Made by a program: the position numbers and the translations under genes | Assembly (NCBI RefSeq): GCF_010093625.1 | Contig: NW_022985381.1 | Span: 517,478 to 581,477 of the forward strand | Origin: Macroventuria anomochaeta | Lineage: Eukaryota > Ascomycota > Dothideomycetes > Pleosporales > Didymellaceae | DNA: 64,000 nucleotides | Direction: 5' to 3' | The notes under the pieces: generated by a model | Database searches by the model: none | Told to the model about the DNA's origin: nothing | What the model saw: only the letters and a program-made list of their open reading frames with translations | In this document: piece by piece, positions 1-10,938 of the stretch | Position numbering within the stretch: position 1 is the stretch's first letter | Layout of the letters: each line of letters starts with the position of its first letter

Positions 1-210
1 GACTCGACCAAGCTGGCGTCGGCGTCATACGACAACATCGTCAAGGTGTGGGATGCGAGCAGCGGGGCGTGTCTGCAGACGCTCGAGGGCCATAGCGATG
101 CTGTCAGCTCTGTAGCCTTCTCGCACGACTCAACCAAGCTGGCGTCGGCGTCATACGATAACACCGTCAAGGTGTGGGATGCGAGCAGCGGGACGTGTCT
201 GCAGACACTT
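1..210 (+). repeat. 126-bp WD40 coding repeats, near identical
   Basis: The sequence at 1-84 recurs at 127-210 with only a few base changes (for example ATC to ACC, GCG to ACG). DNA-level identity is far higher than usual between WD40 blades and indicates recent duplication or gene conversion. Confidence 0.9.
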
Positions 211-531
211 AACATCAGCAGGCCTCTTTACAGCCTATCCTTCGATTCCACCAGCTTCTTTCTTCATTCCGAGATAGGTGCCATTGCCATACACAGCCTG
301 GGAACTCCTAGCGAGGTAGCTGTTGTTGAACCTAAACGCCCTCTGTATCTAGGCACAAGCCTCAGCTCCGGTAGCATATGGATCAAGTATGACGGCAGAA
401 ACGTGTTGTGGATACCATCAGAGTATCGACCGTCATGCTCTGCGGTGTGCGGGAACACAGTCGGTATGGGCGTGGGGTCTGGCAGAGTGTGGACCTGCAG
501 TGTTAACCCAGACACCTACATGTGTTCTTAG
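1..531 (+). CDS. C-terminal part of a WD40-repeat protein (NACHT-WD40/HET-E type), 5' end outside window
   Basis: The reading frame is open from base 1 to the TAG at 529-531, so this is the 3' end of a longer gene. It starts inside one WD40 blade (DSTKLASASYDN..VKVWD) and contains a second nearly identical blade (GHSDAVSSVAFSHDS...VKVWDASSG), a 42-residue (126-bp) period. After the blades comes a non-repeat tail with the motif LWIPSEYRPSCSAV, which I recall as typical of the C-terminus of fungal STAND/NLR proteins with NACHT and WD40 domains. Such proteins act in vegetative incompatibility or non-self recognition, with the WD40 propeller as the sensor. The NACHT or effector domain is not in the window, so the NLR assignment rests on repeat identity and tail. 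A plain WD40 protein is the alternative. Confidence 0.8.
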   Translation, partial: DSTKLASASYDNIVKVWDASSGACLQTLEGHSDAVSSVAFSHDSTKLASASYDNTVKVWDASSGTCLQTLNISRPLYSLSFDSTSFFLHSEIGAIAIHSLGTPSEVAVVEPKRPLYLGTSLSSGSIWIKYDGRNVLWIPSEYRPSCSAVCGNTVGMGVGSGRVWTCSVNPDTYMCS

Positions 532-898
532 CAAAGTGTAGACAAGAGCTAATCGCCCCTTGCTGTACATTGATTTCCTACACTCTACTTTTCAGTAGCC
601 ATAGGGATGCACATGGGCGCACAAGTTGCATATTATAGCTTAGCTTGCAGCGTTCTAGGGAAATAACTAACGCCAAGTCATTATTAATAAACCCTTGTGT
701 TTTATGCTCTTGCGGTTTTCAGTGCTGTGCGCAGCATAGAAAGGCATGCAGGAAAGGTAGGGGAATGAGACTGTTACGATCAAAGGGCAACCCGCAACAA
801 CACTGAACGAACAGGACTACGCAACGATATGAGAGGAGCCGAGGAGCTGTAGTATCGATCGACCCAAGCAGTAGGCCGCGTTGGCAACACTCGGCACG

Positions 899-1018
899 AG
901 CAGTATACTCGGTACGAACGGTATATTCGGCACGTATACTTGGTACGATCGGTATACTCGGCACGGTCAGTATACTCGGCACGGTCAGTATACTCAATAC
1001 GATCAGTATACTCAGTAC
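899..1018. repeat. 18-bp minisatellite
   Basis: About six to seven imperfect tandem copies of an 18-bp unit of the form AGTATACTCGGCACGGTC, the middle copies being identical and the outer ones diverged. The unit length is a multiple of three, which gives long open frames on both strands (EYTDRA repeats); these look spurious. Confidence 0.85.
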
Positions 1019-2585
1019 CGAGCAATCCGAGCAATCTGAGTAATCCTCTGCTCGTGTATATAGCAAGTAGACACGCTGCCCTTATGGCATCGTGTTCAAC
1101 CTCGTCAATCAACTTTGTTATTGGAATCTCACTTGCTCTCGAGCCAGACAGTATACTCTGTACTACTCATTGCAACCAGTCGCCACGGTCTTTGACTAGG
1201 CGACTACCTGACTATTACGAAGGTTATTACAACCCGCCCGGATAGTCTACCCCTGACCACCCGAGCCTTGCTTTGGTGACTGTCAACCCCTACGGCTTTC
1301 TGTACCTCTGCTCATCCCCGAGAACCGATCGACTAGTGTCTACGAGCTTTGCTTAAGGCCCGAATCGTAACAGAGACTAGAGCGCGCGTGAATACCACAC
1401 ATCAGCACGTAGTTGTGAATGCTTATGGAAAGCTACTAGCTTGCGCCGCAGCTATTCTTGGTATTTGTCCCACTGTAAGTATAGCGTCAAATTCAATACG
1501 ATATCATACAGCAACATCTTAGCACACTACTGCACACTGCTAGAAGCTAAACCACGCTAGTGTGTTCCAACACGCTAGATCGCTTTTCGAGATCTTCGCT
1601 CCTAACCGGCGAAACTGCCAGACTGCACACTCCTTAAGTCAAACAGCTTCTAGGGTCCAGGAATACAATCTTCCTCAACTTCGCTCTTAAATCGTGAATG
1701 GACAGGGGGGCATCGACGAAGGATCGATTGACGGCGTTGGCGTAACTATCGGCAGCAGGGCCAGCATGGCAGTGCTCGTCGCCGGAGGCTGATAGGTAGG
1801 AGGAGGGTTAGCTAAATAACGTTACATGTTAATTGCAGATCTGTAAACGTGCGTACAAGAGACTCCAAAGGTCCGGAATGCGAACCTGTCCCGTTATACC
1901 GTGCGTCCCGGCACGTAGGGACGGACGTTAAACGATCAGGCCTCGTTGACATGCAGAGGATATACGAGATGTTCCACAGGTACAACATCTCAGCTGTCTG
2001 ACATCATTCTGTATACCCCAAAGAACGGAGTTCAAGAGTCAAGGGGAGCTATCCATATCGATTTTTGCACGCGTGGAAATGCTGTTCAAGCTCGGCTCGT
2101 CTATGATGGTTACGAGAGACACAGTGTCAAGCATATGGTGTACACTTGGCAAATGCCGCTCCGTATCCTGGGCGCGTCGTAGGATGGTTACCGAAAGGGA
2201 GCGCATTTTCTGGACGTGACCAAGGAAACGCAGCCGGAACCAACTACGAGCATGTAGGCGATGTTCTCCAAACCTTGGGACTCATGTGTACTGTGAACTG
2301 CGGTGTTGAGCTGCATGTACAGAGCACGACCACCTAGCCTAGGGACTGTCCATTGTAATTTGCTGGCGACTATATTCAGACTCAAAAAGAACTGCTTCGG
2401 GAAGCAATCCTCAGTAAAGACCGCAAGCTCTGAGTACCATCACACACCTACTGATAGCATATCTCATCGGGCATCTTCCCACTACACACAGATATTGTGT
2501 CACGGTTTGGGGTACTCCTGCCTGTCGTACCTCACCTGTCATGAGAGTGACTGCCACGTCACACTAGCGTTGTTTACAGCTACCC

Positions 2586-2614
2586 ACATATATATATATA
2601 TATATATATATATA
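2586..2614. repeat. (TA)n microsatellite
   Basis: An uninterrupted run of about fourteen TA dinucleotides in an AT-rich stretch. Confidence 0.95.
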
Positions 2615-2806
2615 CTGTTTGTAGCTTCACCCAATACAACCTCAGTACGATCTTCAACCTTTTCCCTTTGCGTACAGTTCACTGAACTCCAACATATTAC
2701 GAACCTCGAACATACCATAAATGTACACTCGACGCGCGAAAAGAACCTTCGTCAAAAATACCAATGGGCTCCAGCAAACCGTCGACACCCTCCGTCGACG
2801 CGCCAC

Positions 2807-3737
2807 CTACTCCAACCACTCCCTCCACCACCTCACCGCAGTTTCCTTCCCTTTAACCATCGCTGCCCGCTCACCCTGTACCTTCTCATCCCCCTTCGTC
2901 AGACACCCGTGTGCCACGCCTGGGAAATGGACCCACTCAAACGGCGTACTCTTCCTCCCCAGCAGCGTCTGAAACGCATACACTTTCATCTCATCCGGAA
3001 AATTTGCATCCTTTTCCGGCGCAAGAAACAACACGGGTACATTTATGTTGTCAAAGTCCTCGTTCGTCACCCAGCTAGGATGCGCGCAGATGATTGCGTC
3101 GACAAGGGAAGCTTGGGCGAGCCGGAGGACCCCCCAGCCGCCGAAGCAGAAGCCAGCGGCGCCGATTTTTTCGAAGCCGTTGCTGCGAAGTTCTGCGGCG
3201 GCGGCGAAGATCTGCGGTTCGCGGATGGAGCGCTCGTTGCGCGCCCTGAAGTCAGCTATGTTCAGGTCGGCCCAGCGGCCCTCAAAAATAGCGTCGCGGT
3301 CCAGGACTTCGCCGCCGAAAAAGTCGGGGATGTAGACTGTTACGTTCGCCTGTGCTGGTCAGTCTTCTTGGCTCTCGAACAAATGTCGGAGTGCAGCGAG
3401 TACCTATCTGGTCCCTGAGCTCTCACGCCCTTGACCGATAGGAGGAAAGATCTCTCTCTACGGAGACCCCGTAAGGAGAGCGCATTGACGAAGGAAGCAA
3501 GCGAAGAGTTGAGGGGGGGATTATACATACCTCCGTCGCATAATGGTCCGCAAGTAATCTCGCATTTCCAAACTGCCACCCCAGCGCATCGTGCACATAC
3601 AGCACAGCTGCCTTCGGATTATCACCCGTAACATATGTCGGCAGGCCGGCGAGCTTCTCTTCTCTGCCCTCCGGCGTGCCGTCCCACTGAAACGAGGTAA
3701 GGCAGCAGGGTTTGAACGTATTGGTGGAGTCGGCCAT
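2807..3737 (-). CDS. Dienelactone hydrolase family protein, two exons
   Basis: An alpha/beta hydrolase predicted to cleave cyclic ester (dienelactone-like) substrates. The CDS is complement(join(2807..3349,3531..3737)), 249 residues. The 181-bp intron has donor GTATGT and acceptor CAG. The family triad is visible: Cys137 in GFCFGG, Asp183 in APEKDANF, His216 in GVAHGC. The region before the Cys (YIPDFFGG, NGFEKIGAAGF) also fits the family. The Met at 3737 (MADSTN) gives the usual family length. An in-frame Met at 3830 would add 31 Ser-rich residues, possibly an organelle presequence. In fungi such proteins are cytosolic or mitochondrial hydrolases, often annotated AIM2-like, and the natural substrate is usually unknown. 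Confidence 0.88.
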
Positions 3738-3830
3738 GGTAGTGATAAGGCTTGGGTAGGAGGTGCTGGAAAGAGATTCGTTGGGGTAGAAGGAGGCTGA
3801 ACTAGATCTGAGTAGCGAGTTGAAGTTCAC

Positions 3831-4493
3831 GGGCGTGGGCGTCTAACTACAGAAGATATCAATTTATATTGATTACGTGTCTGGAGGTTATCGTCGTTCA
3901 TCCAAGATGCTGACACTCGCGCCTCGGAGTTGAGTTAGGCTATGAAGTCGGAGTTGACGAGAGCGAAATGCCGATGTCGAAGTGAATGCTCGAAGATGAA
4001 CAGATCTGGTCGCGAATTGAGCATGATTCGATGTCGCACTGAACAGTGCATTTGAGACCTCAGGAATAATTGCCTTGTAACGTCCTGAACGATTCGGAGC
4101 GGGGTTTGCTTTTCGTGTCCAGTCTTGAAGCCATTGTTGGTCGATCTAGTCAGAGCTTTCAAATAGGCAGAACATATGGTCAGGCCCGCGTGGTGAATAG
4201 ATTTGGATTGATGCTTTTGAATCAATAGGGCGCGATCGAAACGCACCACAATGGTACAAATGGGTGTGTAGCGCCTGTTGAAGGCCTGGCGCTGTTGAGA
4301 GGCCAAATGCATCTAGATCTAAACAACGCAACGAAGTGACCGTCCCTCTCCCTTTTGTATTGAAACAGCTCCTCCTATACAGAGTGATGAACTCCGCGCC
4401 ATGAACGCCGTTCCATGCCAATCGTGGTATATACTATGTGTGTCGAAGAAATCTGGGTAGCGACTGTATCTGATTGAGGAGCACCCGCTTGCT
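3831..4493. other. Intergenic region between two minus-strand genes
   Basis: This is upstream of the dienelactone hydrolase and downstream of the GTP cyclohydrolase. A 125-codon minus-strand frame (3935-4312) has no motif and is probably chance. No repeat seen. Confidence 0.5.
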
Positions 4494-5536
4494 CTACTTC
4501 CTGTTGATGAGGTTTAGGAACTCCTCCCTTGTCTTCGCAGTGCTCCTCATAGCGCCCAGCATACAGCTTGTGGTTGTGGTAGCTCCAGTCTTCTGCACAC
4601 CACGCATGACCATGCAGAAGTGGCTGGACTCGACGACCACAGCAACACCCTGGGGTTGCAGCATTTCGGAGAGCGCAAGGGCGACCTGCTTGGTAAGGCG
4701 TTCTTGGACTTGAAGGCGGCGGGCGAACATTTCGGCGATGCGGGCAAGTTTCGATAGCCCGATCACGCGGCGATTGGGAATGTAGCCGATGTGCATCTGT
4801 AATTGTTAGTTGTTGGCTCTTGAGGTAGGAGATTAAGGGGTGTGCAGGAACTCGCCTTTCCAGTGAACGGCACCAGGTGGTGCTCGCAGAGTGAGAAGAT
4901 CTCAATGTCCTTGACAATGACCAGCTCGTCGTGGTCCTCGTGGAAGACAGCGCCGTTGACAATATCGCGCAGGTTCTCCTCGTAGCCCTTGGTGAAGAAC
5001 AGCATAGCCTTTGCATAGCGTTCAGGTGTGTCCAGCAGACCCTCACGGTCAGGATCCTCGCCCAGACACTCCAGCATCGTCCTCACGGCACCAGACAGCT
5101 TCTTGAGGTTCTCTGCCTTCTCTTCCTCAGTCGCCTCCTTCCTGTTTCTTGTGCCTTTGCTGGGCCAACTAAGCCCATCGAAGTCGATTGTGGGGTGCTG
5201 TGTGTAGGGGCTGTGGGCACGGCTGGTGGCCAACGGTGTCTGCGGCTCATAGTGGTCTTCTACGTCTATTTCGCCGTTCCTAATGGTGTGTCTGTTGTGC
5301 ACACTGCCGCCATTTGTGTCGGCGTTTGAGCTTTTGGAACCGGCGGGGAAGTAGCTGGTCGGGCCGTCGAAGTTTACCACCTGACGGCCTCGCTCTGACA
5401 ACTGGATGGCATGATGGAGACTTTCACGTTCCTTCTGATCACGCGACTTGACCGACTTGTTCAGTGGTGAGCTCATATGCGGTAAGCTACCGTTGACGTG
5501 CGAAGGAATGGCGTTAGGCTTGCGCTGCTCGTCCAT
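4494..5536 (-). CDS. GTP cyclohydrolase I
   Basis: First enzyme of tetrahydrobiopterin/folate pterin synthesis: GTP to 7,8-dihydroneopterin triphosphate, a cytosolic decamer. The CDS is complement(join(4494..4796,4856..5536)), 327 residues from Met at 5536 (MDEQRKP); an upstream in-frame Met at 5581 would give 342. Residues 1 to about 125 are a low-complexity extension, as in other fungal enzymes. The catalytic part follows, from LKKLSGAVRTMLECLGEDP. Visible motifs are DTPERYAKAM, the zinc/active-site CEHHLVPFTGK, HIGYIPN, VIGLSKLARI, RLQVQERLT and the distal HFCMVMRGV (second zinc-binding Cys). The 59-bp intron lies exactly between FTGK and MHIGYIP and begins GCGAGT, a GC-AG intron with a good branch site (AACTAAC). 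No GT donor restores the frame. Confidence 0.95.
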
Positions 5537-5581
5537 TGCTGCTGCGGGGAAATTTCGCGTCGAAAAAGTTTGGAGGGGCAA

Positions 5582-7333
5582 AAGCTATGGCTGTCGACTA
5601 GATATACCTAGGAGTCAATGGCGTGCTTATGTAGAGAAGAACGGCACAGATGCCTGGGTAGCAGACTCAGATCTGGCGCATGCTGTTCCGGAGACATCGC
5701 GAGAGACGCGGGACCCGTGAGCCATATTCGAATAACTTTCTCTCGACCGAAAAGGCGTTAGCCAAGGCCGATGACGCTGGGTCGCACCTGCTTTCGCGGG
5801 AGGCCAACCGAAGGAAGGCGCAATCACGGGGTGCCGCAAGCGGCGGTTGCATCAAGCAGGAACGCCGACTTCAGCACCACAACACCCATCGGCCTCACCA
5901 CCGTTGCGTCCGTCCCCGTCGTCAACACGCCTGGCACAGGTATGTGAATGACCCTGAGAGCAGTCACTGTTCGTCTCGATATTCACAGTGCTCCCGCTAG
6001 GATGACAACATCCTTCAGACCGCCCTGAAGGGCTCGTAGTGACGGTGGCTCTCGACTCACCACCACCAGCATTGTAGCCACAGCAGTTTTGGCCGCCAAC
6101 AGCCTGCGTTGCCATGGATGCCAACACCATATTGGCGTCATCTTGCGCACTTCGACACATTGATACTCGGTTGTAAGGCGATGGAGATGGAGGCATGGCG
6201 TGAAGGGGAGGAGTGACTTTGGTAGGCAATCGCCATGTTGGTGGGCTCGCGTCGTCAGCATTTTCTTGCTACGCAGCAGTATCCTTTCTAACCAGCAGTT
6301 GTGTATGATCCCCTTCGTTAACTAGAGCTGCACCCTGCAGCTGCGACATTACTGAGGGTTTTGCCCACGGACCGAAGACAACAGCCGTCACGTCTATCAC
6401 CTTATTGCTTTGACGCACATTTTATACGGGTAAGCTCTGCGCCGCTGAGGACTGCCTTTGCTCAGTTGAGCATACTGGAAGCTATATGGCGCCTGCACAG
6501 TCACAGTGCACGATCGCTTCGTCTACCGGCCTCGAGCTGTAGCTGCTTGTCTAAGGTGCCACAATAGCATCCTTCGCACAACCTTGGTGGAGGGACTGGT
6601 CCTCTGCTTTGCGGTTCACCAGAACATGTGTGCAGCTCTGACCACTCGAGTGTGCTGGCAGAGGTGCGTGGCATTACTCAAGACGGCGAAGAATCCGCAC
6701 TTCATCACCCAGACCAGCGTGACCTTACTTCGCACAGTCTTTGGCACGTACGTTGGAAACCTGCTGCCACCGGAGACCATGTCCATCTGCCGCCATCTAG
6801 GACTCGACCATTTGCGCTCGCACCTATTACAACACCACGGAAGGCTATGACCACGGGTACGCATGTGCTATCGTAGTTTTCGACATGCGTGCATTAGATA
6901 GCTATTGTGACTGGTTGAGGATTTTTGCAAGACTGCGAGCTTCTGGGGAGACGCACACGCAATACAGGCAGGGTTGAGCAGTTGCTTTGTGGCTTTGGCA
7001 GGCCTCAAAAGGCCTCCAAGGCTGCTCTACAGCCCGCTCCGCGGGTCATGAGGCTTAGCTTGGCAGGCAGGAAATGGCGGCGACTGCATGGTCGTTGCAA
7101 CAGCAGGATCATCATATGAGAAGTCGCACGACAGCTGCGCATCTTTGGCAGCATCTTGAGAGCAGTCGCAGTACGACTTTCAGTCTTTTTTGTTCGGTTG
7201 CGTCTTTTCGTCATCAGGCTAAAGGTTGCGGCTTACCGGTGGAGTTCTGCGCTCGGTCCGGTTGTGGCACTCAGACTCCCGCGAACCTTCTGAAAGCTGT
7301 ATCTACCCCAGTTCTGATGATATTCCCGCCTAC
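5582..7333. other. Intergenic region between divergent GTP cyclohydrolase and CTK1-like kinase genes
   Basis: About 1.7 kb that probably carries both promoters and 5' leaders. Open frames on both strands (for example minus 5852-6229, plus 6506-6850) lack motifs and start sites I can defend. An upstream exon of the kinase gene could lie here, because a TAA at 7220 closes the kinase frame just upstream of its first in-frame ATG. Confidence 0.5.
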
Positions 7334-10300
7334 ATGGCTGGGTTGCGACGGACCCAGGATATAGACCAGTGGAGACCAGAGGAACCATCTATCAGGGCCA
7401 AGGAACGAAGTAGGGAGCGTCCTCGGGAGCGCATCCACGAACTAAGAACGTCGTCGCCCGTGCCACGCGCTGCGAGGGACACCTCCAGACGGACGCACGA
7501 TATCGACTCTCGCTCGTTAGATAAGCACGCAGGAGGGCGTTCACGTGAGAGAAGTTTGAGCAGAGACCGCACGCGTCGTCGCAGTCGAGGTGGCTCCAGG
7601 GACGATCGTTATCGAGCCTCGCGGAGGAGAACCAGTGCAGACAGGGTTTCGCACCCACACCGGCACCACGACCGCGACCACGGCGACACGACTCCATCCT
7701 CGAAGCGCCATCGCAGTCGCTCTGCATCTCCACGAGACAGTCAGAAACGGGCTAGACGGCATCGAAGTCGTAGCTCTGTGCGCTCGAGGTCCAGGACGCG
7801 CCGCGCAGACTCGTCACACCGTCCCACACCGAGGGCATACTCCCCACGCCCACCGCGCTCAGATCGCGACTGCACATCTCGACGACCTACACCAGACACG
7901 TACATTCCTCCATCATTGGCTCGTCGCCACTCGCCATCTGCCGACTCATACTACAGGCCACTTTCACATCGGCCACGCAAACGGTCCACTTCACCTGGAA
8001 GAAGCTCCAGGCGTGTTCTGAGCCCTCGGAGATCCCCAGCTAGGAGACACGTCGATCGAGGCAACACATCAGTCGCAGTTTCAAGTGAAAGGCTGCACAA
8101 ACACCACGCCAGCCGCGAAAGGAGTCGCAGTCGTGCGTCTAGGCGCGCTAGATCACCCTCTCCAGGCCGAAGACGGCCTCCCCCGCCATCAAGAAGGCCC
8201 TCGCCGCCCAGAGCACGAAACGCAAGGTACTCGCCACGGAGGAGTCGCTCTCCTCGTGTCTCAAGCCGCCGATCCCGGTCACCTGTTCGATCATCTAAAG
8301 ACGAAGGTGACAAACCATCTCGTGCAGACCAGTCCACCTCCAGACAGGATTCGCCTGCGCCTGCGTCTGGGTACAACTCGGATACCTCGAACAGCAAGGC
8401 AGACGACGCCAAGATGAGGGGCGCCTACCACTACCAGGGGCGTGGAGGCCCTGGCTATCAGCACTCTCCTCCTTATCCTGCACACAACCAATACTCTCCG
8501 CACAACCAGTCGCCCTATCACGGTGGTAGAGGAGGCTGGAATGGACATCAATACTCCAACCAAGGGTGAGTGATCAAATCTCGGTCTACCTTGTACTTTC
8601 GTTAACACTCATCAGATCACCTATGCATGGCTACTCGCCAAACCAATCACCATACAACCAAAATCAGAATTACTCGCCGGGGTATCCCGCAAACCAGCCA
8701 TACCCTCAGGGTGCCTATCAAAACGGACCATACCGTGGTGGCCGAGGCAACCATTACAACGGTCCTGATCGCCGAATGTCAGGACCTGGCCCTAACTCTG
8801 CTTTCGCACCACAAGGCGGCCGAGGTCGTGGCGCAGCGCCTACACAATTTTCTAACCTGTCGTGGACACCAGCATCTGGCACCAGAGGTGGCAGACCTGC
8901 CACAGAAGCACCTCGCCCGAATCCTCCAGCGACGCAACCACCAACCGAAACCACGTCCGTCGATGCTGATGACAACCCTTTCCGTCCATCAAAAGACTTG
9001 CGTGTGGAGGATGAAGGGCCAAAGGAGGACAAGAAAATGCCGCCACCTACGAAGCCTGCTGCTGCTCCAACACAACCTAAGTCTGGCTTCAGCTTCTCCT
9101 TGAAAACGAAGAACCCGATCCCCGTAGCCAGCAAGGCTAAGGCGGAAGAGCCTGAGAAGGTTGAGCCAAAGTCGAAAGAGTCTTTGCTCGAGCCTAAGAA
9201 AGATGTTACATCTCGTGACTCTCGATACCCCTCTGATGCTCGAAACGACCGCGAACGCGACTACAAATACGACCGTGAACGAGATCGAGAACGAGACCGT
9301 GACTTTCGAGAAAGAGACCGGCGATACGACTACCACGATCGACAACCGGCGTACAGGGACCCACGGGACAGGGATTCCCGCGATCTACGGGACCCACGAG
9401 ACGTTCGAGATCCATATTTCCGTGAGAGGGAGAGAGATTACAGAGATCCTCGTGACAGAGACCTTCGTGACCCTCGGGACATTCGCGATGTCAGAGACCG
9501 CGATCCACGAGATCTACGTGATCCTCGCGACCCAAGAGACCCAAGAGACCCAAGAGGCCCAAGAGACCCACGAGATATAAGGGACGTCCGCGATGTGCGT
9601 GATCGCAGAGATCCATATCCACCGCGACGACCGGACGACCGCCGACCAGAGCCGCGCACGGAGAATCGCCTCGACAACCGTCATGATCGAAGAGCACCAC
9701 CCCCTGATGTGCCGAACACAGTCATGGTCAAGCGAAAGAGGATAAAAGCTCGACCAACCTTGACCCCAGAATTCGCGGCTTCAGACTCTGTGTACTATCG
9801 AAAGCCAGGCAATGAATCTGTGGTTGGTTCTGGTACCTACGGCAAGGTCTTCAAGGGTGTCCATGTCTATACAAAAGATATGGTCGCACTCAAGAAGATC
9901 CGTATGGAGGGCGAACGTGATGGCGTGAGTATTGCATAAAACACGTACCTTCAACCACATACTGACTGTGCTTAGTTCCCTGTCACCGCCATTCGAGAAG
10001 TCAAGCTTCTCCAGTCGCTGAACCACGAGAACATCGTCAAACTACGAGAAGTCATGGTCGAGAAGAATGACTGCTACATGGTCTTCGAGTACCTCTCCCA
10101 TGACCTCACAGGGCTACTGAACCATCCCACCTTCAAGCTCGAGCAGTCACACAAGAAGGATCTGGCAAAGCAATTATTCGAAGGCCTGGACTACCTACAT
10201 CGACGAGGCGTATTACATCGCGACATCAAGGCCGCAAACATCTTAGTGTCCAATACTGGACAGCTCAAGCTGGCAGACTTTGGTCTCGCTAGGTTCTACG

Positions 10301-10938
10301 CCAAGAGGAGCAAGCTGGACTACACCAACCGCGTCATCACAATCTGGTACCGTTCGCCAGAGCTCCTGCTCGGTGAGACACAATACGGCCCTGCCGTGGA
10401 CATTTGGTCAGCAGCCTGCGTCCTTGTCGAAATCTTCACACGCCACGCTATCTTCCCTGGCGACGGCGGTGAAATCAATCAGCTGGACAAGATCTACAAC
10501 ATTCTCGGCACACCTACAAAGGAAGATTGGCCCGGCATAGTCGACATGCAATGGTTCAACCTGCTCCGTCCCACCGAACGCAAACCCTCCACCTTCGAAG
10601 AGAAATATCGCGACCGACTCAGCCCCATGGCTTTCGAGCTTCTGCAAGCTATGTTCTTGTACGATCCTTCCGCGAGGCCTACGGCCGCCGATGTGCTCGA
10701 GCACCCCTTCTTTGCTAGTGAGCAGCCGCAGCCAAAACGTGCTGAAGCTCTGAAGGAGCTGGAGGGCGACTGGCACGAATTCGAGAGCAAGGCGCTCAGG
10801 AAGGAGAAGGAGCGCGCGGACAAGGAGGCTAGGAGGGCGGCGAGAGAAGAGGGAAAGAAGGATGAGGGTAAGAGGAGGGCTGACGCTACGGACAGTGAGA
10901 GAGAGGCTAAGAGGGTGAAGAGTAGCGAGACGCATTGA
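7334..10938 (+). CDS. CTD kinase subunit alpha-like CDK (CTK1/CDK12 family), three exons
   Basis: A cyclin-dependent Ser/Thr kinase predicted to phosphorylate the RNA polymerase II CTD with a cyclin partner. The CDS is join(7334..8565,8616..9924,9976..10938), 1167 residues. Residues 1-410 are Arg/Ser-rich (many RSRSRS and SPRR blocks), then a Gly/Tyr/Pro/Asn region, then about 610-760 an RD-dipeptide tract (RDPRDLRDPRD). The kinase domain is about 805-1095: P-loop VGSGTYGKV, ALKKI, the PITAIRE-type helix PVTAIRE (characteristic of CTK1/CDK9/CDK12), HRDIKAANIL, DFGLAR, T-loop LDYTNRVITIWYRSPELLLG. A basic tail follows. The intron at 9925-9975 splits the domain just before PVTAIRE. The true start is uncertain: 7334 is the first ATG in frame, and an upstream exon is possible. 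Confidence 0.93.
9230..9630 (+). repeat. Arg-Asp coding tandem repeats inside the kinase gene
   Basis: Short in-frame repeats code for RD, RDPRD and RDVRD. The most uniform part (about 9528-9580) is a 9-bp unit of the type GACCCAAGA. Length is probably polymorphic because the units stay in frame. Confidence 0.85.

Larger units (their letters stand above)
532..2806. other. Gene-poor interval between the WD40 gene and the dienelactone hydrolase gene
   Basis: I see no convincing gene. Open frames are short, overlap on both strands and lack recognisable motifs. The interval holds an 18-bp minisatellite (899-1018) and a TA microsatellite (2586-2614). The last 300 bases lie 3' of the hydrolase gene. 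Confidence 0.6.

Noticed and set aside
2303..3418. 371-codon plus-strand frame
   Set aside because: Antisense to the dienelactone hydrolase exon. Its first part is formed by the TA microsatellite (IYIYIYIY) and lacks motifs.
7392..8412. Long minus-strand frames over the kinase 5' exon
   Set aside because: Shadows of the RS-rich coding sequence, whose codon bias opens the opposite strand.
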